Shown here in pieces: positions 1 through 9,919 of a stretch of 64,000 bases of DNA. Position 1 is the first letter of the stretch. The number at the start of each line of letters is the position of its first letter. Source of the stretch: Lojkania enalia (taxonomy: Eukaryota; Ascomycota; Dothideomycetes; Pleosporales); NCBI GenBank assembly GCA_010094045.1, contig ML986580.1, positions 388,059 to 452,058 of the forward strand, read 5' to 3'. The notes under the pieces were generated by a model, which had not been told where the DNA came from, searched no databases, and saw only the letters and a list, made by a program, of their open reading frames with translations. Made by a program: the position numbers and the translations under genes.

Positions 1-998
1 GAGGATTTGAGAGTTTCGGGAAGGAAATCATGTTGGTGGTGGCCGACAGGCACATTGCCGACGACCCAAGTGTTCATATTTGCACCGCCAGATTGGACGA
101 GGATACGCTCTGCCGCCTATAAGATGTTAGGAATAGTTCGATTCTGATGATCCATGGGTGGACGTACGTTGTGCAAGCTCTCCTTCTTGATCAGTCTGTC
201 CTCCGGAAACGCCCATCGGCCATCCTTGTTCTTCACCAAGAGGTACAGCGTTCTCTGCAGTAATCTATTCAGACTCTTAACATCACCCGTCTTATCTGCC
301 TCTGTGACCCTCGGCATCGGTCTCTCGACCAGTTCATGCTCGACTTTCTTTGCTCCTCCAACCGTTGGTGGGATAACGCCGCCCTCCGCATTTGCTTCGG
401 CATTTTCATTCTGGGCATTGTTCTCCAGCCCTGACTGCTCCGCATCCTTCAATAGACTGTCCACCTGCCAATTGACGTCGCTTTCTTGAGCTCCAAGGAG
501 GAGTTCATCGTTCCATGCCTCCTCGCCATACCCCTTGTATCGACCGATATCCCTGGCCGGGGTTAACCGCTGCCTGAGTTTTCGCTTCCATTCCAGATCT
601 GCCGGTGTTTTCTTCTTGACATAGAAATATCTTGTGAATGGCAAAGCTAAACGCTCATTGAGGCGACGCTGGTAGAGGAAAAATGCGGATTCGAAAGGGT
701 GTAGATCGCGGGTGATGAGGGGAGGTCGGGAGACAACGATGCCGGCATTGACGGCATAGGACGTCGAGGGAGAGGTAGAGGCGACGGGCATAGTATGGGC
801 GACCTGCGGTTGGTTCTGGTCTTCTGTCTGCGCAGCAACCGCAGCGGTTGCGTACGTTTGTCGCGAGACCGTGTCTCTACAGGAGCGACATATTGAAGAG
901 CCTGGTGCTATTAACTAGAGAATCAAAGGTAGGCAATTGAGAGTATACCTACCTGCTTTCGAAGCTAGCCGCCTCGTAGTCTGCTGTCCTGCATTCAT
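1..998 (-). CDS. MRPL17: Mitochondrial large-subunit ribosomal protein mL46 (3' end outside window)
   Basis: This is a structural protein of the mitochondrial ribosome large subunit, with a Nudix-like fold in this family. I read three exons on the minus strand: 998-953, 907-168 and 116 to beyond position 1. Intron 1 (952-908) starts GTAGGT and ends TAG. Intron 2 (167-117) starts GTACGT and ends TATAG. Joining them gives ESLHN followed by AAERILVQSGG and then NTWVVGNVPVGHH, the expected conserved C-terminal region of mL46. The N-terminus (MNAGQQTTRRLAS) is basic and Ser/Thr-rich, as expected of a mitochondrial presequence. The middle holds an acidic, Asn/Glu-rich insertion. The start at 998 is preferred over the internal ATG at 791 because it adds the presequence through a well-formed intron. 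The C-terminus is cut by the window edge. It is divergent from the PEX11 gene. Confidence 0.85.
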
Positions 999-1995
999 CT
1001 CGGCACCACCTCTGTCCCTTGGAAGTTGTCTCTCAGGCGCATCTCGAAAAAAGTTCGGCTTGGGCACGGGAGTCCTTCTGGTCTAGCGCAGCACGTGATA
1101 ACGCACTGGCCAGCGACCGCCTGAAAACTTCCATCGCCGGGCATCTGGAATCTTTTCTCCTCCACGGCATCTATTCCTTATCACCAGCAGCAGTAGTTCT
1201 TTCGTAGGTTTCTGGTCATTTATTGGTGCCTAGACCAATTGGGCAGTCTTTTCGCTAACGGTACCTTCGCTTTTATCCTAAGGCGTACTGTTAGATAGAT
1301 CCTGCGCACATCTACTTGAATGGCCATCCCCCTGCATTTTGAAACCATGTGAATGGCAGGGTCTAAATGCATTCATATGATATGAATGTGCCTGTTACTC
1401 TGTAGGGCTAGGATCATTTATGCATCCAAGTAGCTGTATTTCCATTTATTGTCGCGTGTTCGTCGTAGCCGATCTCCTAGACAGAGGCCCATCCTACCAA
1501 TGGAACATGCCCGTTGGACTTAACGTGTGCATTCGCACTGCTCCTGACATTGGCCGAAACGAGGATATGGTAAATTGGCCTGTTCCAGTGGCGGCATTCC
1601 CCAATCTTAAATCCTTCAATTCAGCACACTGACGCATTATGGCTAGTCGCGTGTGGTTGGGTATTCATGTTCCACTATTCTGCAAACTGAAAGCGTTGAT
1701 GCTAGCAAACAAACCTGCTCACTACGCACTTCATCTGTTCTAGCAAGATCAAAGCCTATTAACTTCTACCGAACTCTTGATATAGCAAGAGAATCACCGA
1801 CGTTCAGCCAATCACGGCCCTACAACTCGTAGGACTGCCAAAACAAGAGACAGCTGGGTTTCCTCCATGCAGCCGAGGTTCGGGCCCTAACCGACGTGGG
1901 AAACGCAGATGCGGAGAAGCTTACCAGAGGTAGACTCTACCTGACCGTCTTCAGTCTCTCATTTCCTTTGCATCAACTTTTCAATTTTTTGCACC
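999..1995. other. Divergent intergenic region between mL46 and PEX11
   Basis: About 1 kb between two genes transcribed away from each other, so it should hold both promoters. Several open frames of about 60-70 codons occur, but none has a recognisable protein or splice context. No RNA gene was recognised. A pyrimidine-rich stretch (about 1950-1990) immediately precedes the PEX11 start. Confidence 0.5.
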
Positions 1996-2997
1996 ATGTC
2001 TGACGATAATACTGAACCTGGAGCGTCAACCGCAAAAGAGGCGGAGAAGGCAGCTGAGCGGGTAATTCCAAAGGATGTCTCGATACCCGGTAACCTTGAA
2101 TCGGCCGCGCGGCAGATTGACCGTACAATACTACGATTGAACAAGTACTTGAAGACTTGTCACAAAACACAGTACCTCAATGACTAACAGGCATCTAGAT
2201 TGCTCGCAAACCCCGGTGGTCTCAGCGCATTCCTTTCAACCTTCAACTATACCCTCTATGTCCTCGCCTACGTCCAAACCAAGTCTCCCTCCCTCGCAAG
2301 CCTCGCTCGACAACTACTTGCCCGTATTAGATCTCAACCAGAGCCCATAAAACCACCCGCGACTACTCTCGTCGCAAATGGCGCCGTCCCTCCCGTCGCT
2401 GCGCTCGCGGGCCTCATCTCCCGCGCCCGCACAACCCTCCGTCTCTTTGGCCTCTTCCCGCTCTATGCCTGGCTACGCACGCTCCTCGCCGGGCAGAAAC
2501 TTGGCGCCGATCCAGTATTGCATCGCATTGCTTTGTTGCAATGCTTGTCATATTTGACATACCAAGCGCTAGAGAACGTCTCCGTGCTCGCGGATAACGG
2601 CATCGTCTCCAAGAAGGTTATCGCCTTGATAAACCGCGGGGACTCGACAACAGCTAGAGTATATTTGTGGGCATACCGTGCCTGGTTCGGCGGCGTGTGC
2701 TGCGATTTCTTGAGGTTGGCTAGAGAAGCACAGTTGGAGCGGAGAAAGAGAGCGATTAGGAAGCAGATGCAGGAAGAAGGCAAGACGGTTGCGGAATACC
2801 AGGATGAGGAGGACAACAAATTCGATAGGAAATGGTGGAATGATTTGATGATTACGTCGGCGTGGTTCCCGATGGCGTTGCATTTCAGTAGTACGACGGG
2901 GATTCCGGGCTGGAATTTGGGGTGGATGGGACTTTGTGGGTTAGTTGCTGGGAGCTCGAGGGCGCAGACACTTTGGGGTGCGACTTTACATCCGTGA
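1996..2997 (+). CDS. PEX11: PEX11-family peroxisomal membrane protein
   Basis: PEX11 proteins act in peroxisome elongation and division at the peroxisomal membrane. Two exons, 1996-2144 and 2199-2997, encode 315 aa. The 54-nt intron (GTACTT...TAG) contains a clear GACTAAC branch motif. After splicing the N-terminal helix reads RQIDRTILRLNKLLANPGG, which matches the family pattern of an amphipathic helix near the N-terminus. The middle has a basic, highly charged cytosolic loop (LERRKRAIRKQ) followed by an acidic stretch. The C-terminal part has two hydrophobic segments (WFPMALHFS and GLCGLVAG). Within the family it looks most like the fungal PEX11C/gamma type, but I cannot separate paralogues without alignment. 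The start codon follows a C/T-rich leader. Confidence 0.8.
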
Positions 2998-4258
2998 GAA
3001 TTCTAGTATGTGAGTAGTTGATGTACACAGTATATATGCGTTGCATATGCGGGATTAAAACAAGCATTTTGGCAAGAATAAGGTATGGACCCGATGTTTA
3101 GTCGCTTGCGGCGAATCAGAACTAAATTCAAGGGTATTTATATCCTCAAGCTATATTTTGATCTGCTCCACTAACAGCTATACTACGTGATCACGATTCC
3201 ATGGGAGGAATTCATCGTCTGAATGCGTAACCTAATGGAGTTTAGAGGCTGAAAAGCGTTCATACTCGCCTCTCTCCCAATGTAAGATAATGAAGATTCA
3301 AGTTTCGAACGGCAGATAGCAGCTACACGGTAGTATTTAGGATCAATTTTAAATACAGTAAGCCACTCGGGGCTTTAATTCCCCGATATCTTTTTGAGCT
3401 TTTACATGTCAATACGAATTCAAGTTGAAATAGTATTCAGCTCTATCCCAAATTAATGTATAATAGCACAATAGATGATAAATTGGACCGGTGTTACAGA
3501 GACGTGCACGCAATGCCAGATTCGTATACTATAGCGGATGGGACCTACCGCATCACGGTCAGTTGCGATACGCCTGCAAGAAAGATATATTCATACTTAT
3601 TAGTATATCCTTACAATATACGCAACATTTCTCGTGCACTTAAAACACAGACCTTCTAGACACAGATCACTATAGGCGAATCATCCACAGACTGTCGAAA
3701 GCTGAGTTAGACTTGGTAAAAAAAACACGTCTATATGAAACAAAGCTTTATCCTTAATCATTATCATAGATTTCTTCCATTATATATTCGTCTTTGTTAG
3801 ACTCATCTATACTAATTGTTCATGCGGCTTTGTCCACGCTCTCTTCTCTCATCGGTGGCCTTTCCTAGATATTATCAATATAGAACAAAGTTAATGCCCT
3901 GCATATGCTGTCTTGCCTTCTTATTTCGATTCATTGCGTTTTAGTCAGAATGATTGATTCGACAAATAGCTCGCTCAATTTCCTGTCGGCAACCCTCAGC
4001 ATCCAAATCCCTACTGCAAAAATATTATGCTACTGTAGACGGCAGTTCATTTATTAGAGTTTCGAATTAACCTACTTTCAATCTTATGTGTGGTTAGAAG
4101 TCGCTCACAGCGAGGCTGCTGCGCCGCCGCCTTCGGCGCTTATCAGAGCAGCCCCCAAACAGGGCCGACGCGTCTCGTGAGACGCGCTCTTAAGTCCGGC
4201 ATCTTAAACCGTACAACTCCCCGAGTAGAGAGGGAATGCACAGATCCCCCACTTCGCA
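2998..4258. other. A+T-rich intergenic region with a short palindrome
   Basis: There are only short open frames (at most 67 codons), and the region is visibly richer in A+T than the flanking genes. The last 180 bases (about 4100-4200) turn G+C-rich and carry an 18-bp palindrome (4169-4186) next to a GCCGCCGCC-type stretch. No gene is recognised. Confidence 0.5.
4169..4186. repeat. 18-bp palindrome, 8-bp arms
   Basis: The sequence reads CGCGTCTC, then GT, then GAGACGCG, so the arms are perfect. It lies 73 bp upstream of the F-box-like gene. It could be a protein-binding site, a hairpin in the leader or a relic of a mobile element. Nothing in the sequence decides between these. Confidence 0.6.
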
Positions 4259-5554
4259 ATGTCAGTAAATTGGATTAAGCATACCCCATCCACTACCCCA
4301 GATATTAAACATGATGAAGATGTGGCCCATGTCGACGACGCACATATAAAAGCGTTCTTTCAAGCAGTGCACTGGCAATTTATGCACACAAATGCTGCAT
4401 ACGAGCCTTTGCCGAAGGATCTCGAAGACGAAACAAGAAACTGTTCTGTGCAGAGTCTCACAGCGGTGCTCACAAAAGCCGTCGCAGGAGGGAGTCTCAT
4501 GGATACTGGCTGGCTGGATAATTACTTCAAGATCTGTCAGCTCGTCTCGGAAACAGCGGGTGGGTATCCCAAAGTATGTATTAAACAATGGCGAGCACTG
4601 CGGGATGCCATTGCTGGACGATGGGGAGAAGATAGCTATTTTGACGGGTCTCATCTTCGAAAAGGAAGCAAGGAGGATGAAAAGATTGTACCTTTCCGCT
4701 TCCTCGACCTCCCGGAGCATATCCGCCAGAGAATCTATAGCCTTGTCATACCTAACGACACCCTCACAATTAGCGACTGGGCTATCGCCTCGATGCCCCA
4801 ATCCATATTCCGCAGAACCGAATATGACGTGCCAGATCCCAACGAGGAGAATCGCCGAACAACATACGTCGTCCATTCCTCCCGTCCACGCCAGACCGAT
4901 CTCAATCTAAATCTCATGTTAGCCAACCGCTCCACATACAACGAAGCTGCCCAACTCCTCTACTCCTCAACTTTCAACTTCCGAGGCACCGCATCCGGCA
5001 CCCTTGCCTTCCTCCACGACCACATGAAAGCGTTATCTCGCATCAAGAAGATCTCCGTAAAGTACACCACCACCTCCAAAACGCCCTTTTTGGGCTGTAC
5101 ATGGGTCAATTCAACGCCGCCGCCAACCCTCAAGACCAATCTGGACGTCTGGAAGAAAATCGTCAACAGGCTGATAAGCTCCGCCAGCGCCCTCGAAGAC
5201 TTCACCCTCGTAATCGACAAAAACTTCTGGACGCTATCGCCCTGGAAATCGGGCTCCTCGACCATCCTATCATCCAAGACCCTCTGCGAGCCTTCTAGTC
5301 CGCAGAGAAGTGTGAGGAACTTCCTAGCCGAGGTGTCGAGGCTGTCTGGCGTTAATTTCCGGTTGGTTGTTGAGGGGGAAGGGGATGATAGGCTGAAGAA
5401 GGAACTGAGGAAAGAGCTGGAGAAGGATATTTGCGAGAGAATATATAAGAGGCCGTATTTGGCGGTGAAGAGCGCAGCGTGTTCGTGTCGGAAGAGGTTG
5501 TTGAGTGAGGCATGTGCGTGGGATGAAGGAGGGGGAAAGAGAAGAAAAGATTAG
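4259..5554 (+). CDS. F-box-like / 2EXR-type fungal hypothetical protein
   Basis: A single-exon frame of 431 aa. Residues about 146-166 (PFRFLDLPEHIRQ then RIYSLVIP) match the degenerate F-box-like start common in large fungal families of uncharacterised proteins, where an LPxEIRxxIY motif is followed by a region listing remembered 'rooms' such as LMLANRSTYNEAAQLLYS. The first 140 residues have no recognised domain. The tail is basic and ends CSCRKRLLSEACAW followed by a KRRK cluster. Such proteins are usually assumed to be SCF substrate adaptors, but a Skp1 contact cannot be shown here. The start at 4259 is the first ATG in frame. The palindrome at 4169 lies in the presumed promoter or leader. 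Confidence 0.7.
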   Translation: MSVNWIKHTPSTTPDIKHDEDVAHVDDAHIKAFFQAVHWQFMHTNAAYEPLPKDLEDETRNCSVQSLTAVLTKAVAGGSLMDTGWLDNYFKICQLVSETAGGYPKVCIKQWRALRDAIAGRWGEDSYFDGSHLRKGSKEDEKIVPFRFLDLPEHIRQRIYSLVIPNDTLTISDWAIASMPQSIFRRTEYDVPDPNEENRRTTYVVHSSRPRQTDLNLNLMLANRSTYNEAAQLLYSSTFNFRGTASGTLAFLHDHMKALSRIKKISVKYTTTSKTPFLGCTWVNSTPPPTLKTNLDVWKKIVNRLISSASALEDFTLVIDKNFWTLSPWKSGSSTILSSKTLCEPSSPQRSVRNFLAEVSRLSGVNFRLVVEGEGDDRLKKELRKELEKDICERIYKRPYLAVKSAACSCRKRLLSEACAWDEGGGKRRKD

Positions 5555-6383
5555 ATATTGGGTTTGTCTCTACTAATTTACGACTGCTGATGAATTTAAA
5601 TGACGAAGAATGACCTGAGATTGTACTAAGATGCGAGTTCCCGCTGGTAGATGGTGGTGCGGCTACGGGAAATAGTGGATTAGCTTTGCCTTGTCATTTA
5701 GGAAAGCGTGGTACATTGATTCCTAGCGCATATTTGATTTGCTTTAAACTCCTCGAATGATTGTACGGGCATAGTTCTATAGCGGCCAGATGTACCCTTG
5801 ATAGCGTACATCCCGAATTGTCGACCCCAAAGATATAGTATGGTGAACCACAAAGACTAGGTGGAAATAATATTAGTCAAGAAGTGGAACAGCTTGAACA
5901 TGCCGGGCTGATAGGATAGCTTAGCCTGTTCCCAACCTTACGGCCTTTTGCCGGCTTCAAGTTGCGAAGTTGACGCCCTGTTATCATAAGAATCGATTGT
6001 CGATTCTTATGGCTTGGAATTAGAAGATGATTAGCTAAGGCCTGAGCAAGTACCAAAGGTTACGAGGAAGGAAAGATGATGACCTCGGCAGGTATCTCGG
6101 CTACTGCAAAACGCCGCAAGGTACCTCAGGGCATCTTAGCAGCCTACAGCGTTAGAAACTCTGTTCCGCAAATCAGCCATTCACGTCGACATTAAGTCTA
6201 GACTTTGATTGTATTACTGATGATAAACTTTCATCAGCGAAATTCATTAGCAAATTCCGTTCGCGGTATCGCTTTTCATCATATCCAAATCGTAGCCTAT
6301 ATCCAAACGCCATCCAAACCGAGCCGAATCTACAATTTATGACGCGAATTCCGTCGCTGATTATATCCGTTATACCAATTCAA
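5555..6383. other. Intergenic region with a hairpin
   Basis: A convergent spacer between the F-box-like gene (plus) and the GPI-anchor candidate (minus). No frame of useful length is present. It contains a strong inverted repeat at 5985-6011. Confidence 0.5.
5985..6011. repeat. Perfect inverted repeat, 12-bp arms with a 3-nt loop
   Basis: The left arm CATAAGAATCGA and the right arm TCGATTCTTATG are separated by TTG. The arms are A+T-rich and there is no T-run after it. It lies between convergent transcription units, so it could be a transcript 3'-end hairpin or a mobile-element relic. Confidence 0.7.
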
Positions 6384-7015
6384 TTACAAGAATACGGCGG
6401 CAGCTCCCGCAGCCAACGCGAGACCAGCGCCTAGTCCCACAGGTCCAGTCGGTGCCGCAGCCGGGTTACTTGTCCTCGAGGGTTGTGTTACGCCTGGTAT
6501 AGATGCATCCGAGGGCGTCACTCCCGCAGCTTGCGCAAATATGACGGCCTGTTGGGAAACCTCCAACTCCTTGTATGACCTAATGTCCGTGGGCATTGCG
6601 GAATACCATGACGGCGCCGAACCGCCAATTGAGCTTATAGTCGTCGTAGTTGTCGACTCTGTAACGATGGCCGGAATACTAAGGTTTGCAGGAGCGGTAG
6701 ATACGAAGGCGGAGAGGGCGCTAAAGTAGGATGATCTACTGGATTTATATGGTTCGCCTTGTGCTCTAGTAAAGCTCCCCCACGCGAACAGGAAATCTGG
6801 GTAGTGGTCTATGAGCCACGATGTTAACTAGAATATCTAACGTCAGCATGTCGCTCCAATGACATGAAGAAGCGAGTAATAACTATCACACATACTTCTG
6901 GTGGATTTGTTGGAAGCACGCTTGTAGGAACAGGAGCTTCGGTGATTATTAGGAAATCGGCAAGGGCTGATGGCGCTGCAAGCACAGCCGCAACCAGGAA
7001 ATTCTTAAGAATCAT
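6384..7015 (-). CDS. Small secreted protein, probable GPI-anchored cell-surface protein
   Basis: Two exons, 7015-6896 and 6827-6384, encode 187 aa. The 68-nt intron has a GTATGT donor, a GCTGAC branch and a TTCTAG acceptor. The N-terminus (MILKNFLVAAVL, then AAPSALA) is a good signal peptide with cleavage after ALA. The body contains WLIDHYPDFLFAWGSF and a Thr-rich run (TESTTTTT). The C-terminus is a small-residue hydrophobic tail (GLGAGLALAAGAAAVFL) preceded by a Ser/Pro/Ala spacer, which is the usual GPI-attachment layout. No Cys-rich domain is present. The function is unknown; it is probably a wall or plasma-membrane surface protein. A T-run of about 19 nt lies just upstream of the start on the plus-strand reading (A-run in the leader). 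Confidence 0.72.
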
Positions 7016-9919
7016 TCTCTCTTTTTTTTTTTTTTTTTTCAAATGTTGAAAACGAGCGAAGAGTATAGATATTTGTTCAAAAGTCTTTTGCGTACGGAAG
7101 GCCGGGTTTAAGCTTTGTGCCGTGACGCGGCATGCATTTAAATAGCGGATGTGCAGGATCACTACGGTTCGTATCCGCCGCTCGCTTCGTCGCACAGCCC
7201 CCTGCTGATCTGTCGCAACCCAGCTCTTGCGACGCCAACGGAGCGCTCTGCAACAGATAAGAAATATGCAGTTTCAACTTCGGATACATCTTAGGCTATA
7301 CTACAACGACATATTTGAAAAACAATCTCCCGTCCTTTGGTCCCGGCGACTGCCTGTCCCCTTTTCCACTTCGGTGTCGTCAATGATCTTTGTTTTGTAG
7401 CCAGATCAGGTCAAAGCAATGGTCAGCGTGATGACCATGCCAAGAGTCAGCATTGCGCGGACAACTCCACTCTGACCAGAATATGCTCACCAAGGAGGGC
7501 CAAGTCTTTTGCAATCCATATTCTAATTCGCCGCTCCATCGATTTCTCCAGCTACAACCTATCATGACTCCTGATCGTTGCTTATAATCGTTATCGGACG
7601 AGACTCTTATAGTTCACAATAAATCAGTCCGTTGCAGGTCTGTGGCAGGGTTGTGCTGAAACATTGAGAAGGATGCACTGGTATACATGGACTGTTTCCT
7701 TCTCTACAAGGTATGATGTGAGGATCTAGTCTCAGCATCAGCGTGTAGACGCGCGATCTTTCCATCAACGATGCATCCTAGCAAAAGCAGAGTGCCTGAA
7801 GTCTTCAAGCGATTGAGTACCATCCATTGCTTTGAAGCATAACACGGACATGGTGATAAAGATTAAAATATATCTCGCCCGCCGCATCATTCCCCTTGAG
7901 GTATCTGGACACAACTAGGCATACAACATAGCATCTCTAGAACTAGTTTCATCTATTAACTTGCGTTGAACGGTGCCATGAATCCAAAAGACTATTCCCC
8001 ATTGCTGAGTCTGGGGCAATACCGAATTTCCTTTACACATAGATTGTACCCATGGTAGATTATTCCTAATGATGCTCTGCGAAGAACGGATAATGTTACG
8101 ATAAATGAAATTTACGACTGGGAACGCAAGGAGAATGGAGATGATGATTGAAGACACGATAAGTGATGTATCCTGGATAGCTAACAATCGACTTTTTATA
8201 AGAATTAGAATAGGAATGCATCCGTAGCACCAACAAGGACAGATGGACTGGGGATCAATCATTTGACCCCATTATGAGGGATATCACTCCCGGTTCATTG
8301 TCCACTCCCCATTCGCACGAGGCTTTGCCCGAAAATTTTAACATGGGATGCGTATCGACTCGTATGATGATAAAATTACGAGTGTCAACTCAAGCAGTAG
8401 ATATCCAAAACCCTACGACATCCAATTGCACCCTCAGAAGATTTTCTACGTCAGAATTTGCCAATCGTTCCTCATCGCTACGGAATTTAATTAGGAAGAG
8501 ACTCTATTCTCATTTGATACGAGCAACTTAAACCAATCAAACATAAATTGTTAAAAGATTTGGTGAGGTCTTGCTAGAACGATCATGCAAGAGGTCCCAC
8601 TAGCGGCGGGCACGAAATCGGGAGCGAAGGAAGCTAGGCCCAAAACTGACGAAGCGAACAACCTCATCTCATATCAACCGTTGACACCCACACCTATCTA
8701 TTCGTCAACAAGTTAATTCTACTCCAAATTCCTTGAAAATGAGTTACTTACAACCAAGCTCTCACATCTAGCACGGCAAAACCTCCCTCACCTTGTATAG
8801 CGGTCGGTGACCGATGTGACAGCTACCCCCAATAACTATCTTCGCGAGAAGGGGAAAAAAAAAAAAGGGCTTGTTACACTCATTTAGTCGATTTCAAGTG
8901 ATTTTGTTCCACTTTGCGGTGAGTACGGGCTTTTCCTAGAATTACCCATGCATATCGAGCTGGGGGCTTTCTATTACTTCTTCGCTAAGATATTCTAGAC
9001 GCAACAAATGCAAGCAGCGGCTAATTTCTTCCCAGATGATGCCATGGAATACTTTTTATCACCATTCATGGATCATTCTTTTACCAACCATACGATGCAC
9101 CCGCCAATTAAAGTTCCTGATAGTCTAGTTGGATCTTACAAGACGAATCTGGCTTCAGCCTATGTCATCCTCCGGAAACCACCCTATCCGTTTGCTTAAA
9201 TGCGTTTGTTTTCCCGATGATGATGTTGCGTTACACGTGCCAATGCATATTCAAGGGCCGAAAGATCTCCCAATAATTGGTTTGACTCGCAGGCTAGCTA
9301 TTTCCAGTGATATTAGGTGTGGAAAAGAACATTCAAAGGGTAGATCTGGATTATTCGAGGCTCCTCCCGGCCAGTAGTTGTGGAAGACTTGCAAATGGTA
9401 CACCATATCGCTGATATCACGGTCGCTGACATGATCGTTTACAAGTTAAACAGGCAGCAATACAGTATTCTTCACCAAGAAAAAGCTTGGAATGACTACA
9501 TTCGGACACTGCTTGTTTGTGCGGTGAGCACGTTGCTCAGTCACTAGTACCTGATGCCGTGATAGTCACTTACTTATATTCGGTAGCAACAATAACTCAC
9601 CCTTAATGATCGGTAGTAGAACTAATTTCGCAGTGGCCGTAAAGGTTTTTTTTTGTTATGTCACTGACCCAAAAATTATCAGTGACCTCTTGTTCTCACT
9701 CCACAACAACCTCCCTCTTTCTCGTCTAGAGAAGCACCCGTGAAGATCTGAACGAGACCAGGGTCGAGCACCATAAATGGATCAAGACGGATATTCTGAC
9801 GAATACCCTATGTGGTATTCAGATATGGGAGCTATAAACGACCTATACCACAAGCAGTGAGTCTGTGGTCAGGAGCGATCAAGCGCCATCCACCTCGCTA
9901 AAAAGACGTAGATTTCTCG
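7016..9919. other. 2.9-kb gene-poor interval
   Basis: The interval lies between two genes transcribed away from each other. Open frames are short. The longest (7915-8262, minus, 115 codons) encodes a hydrophobic peptide without a recognised motif. A short frame starting at 9777 (MDQDGYSDEYPMW) ends at a plausible GTGAGT donor, but I could not join it in frame to the next gene. The region is A+T-rich with scattered poly-A/T runs. Confidence 0.45.
7137..7144 (-). promoter_or_regulatory. TATA-like element upstream of the GPI-anchor candidate
   Basis: The sequence TATTTAAA on the minus strand lies about 120 bases upstream of the ATG at 7015. The spacing fits a fungal TATA box and there is no competing gene between them. 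This is a sequence match only. Confidence 0.35.

Noticed and set aside
4090..4278. Short frame upstream of the F-box-like gene
   Set aside because: It overlaps the palindromic island, lacks any motif and ends inside the following gene in another frame.
7915..8262. 115-codon hydrophobic minus-strand frame
   Set aside because: The hydrophobicity is explained by A+T-rich codons. It has no homologous motif and no convincing promoter or intron context, although a small membrane protein cannot be excluded.
9777..9857. Short exon MDQDGYSDEYPMW... before a GTGAGT donor as first exon of the gene at 9920
   Set aside because: No acceptor before 9920 joins it in the frame used by the downstream exons. 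The ATG at 9920 gives a fully phase-consistent model without it.
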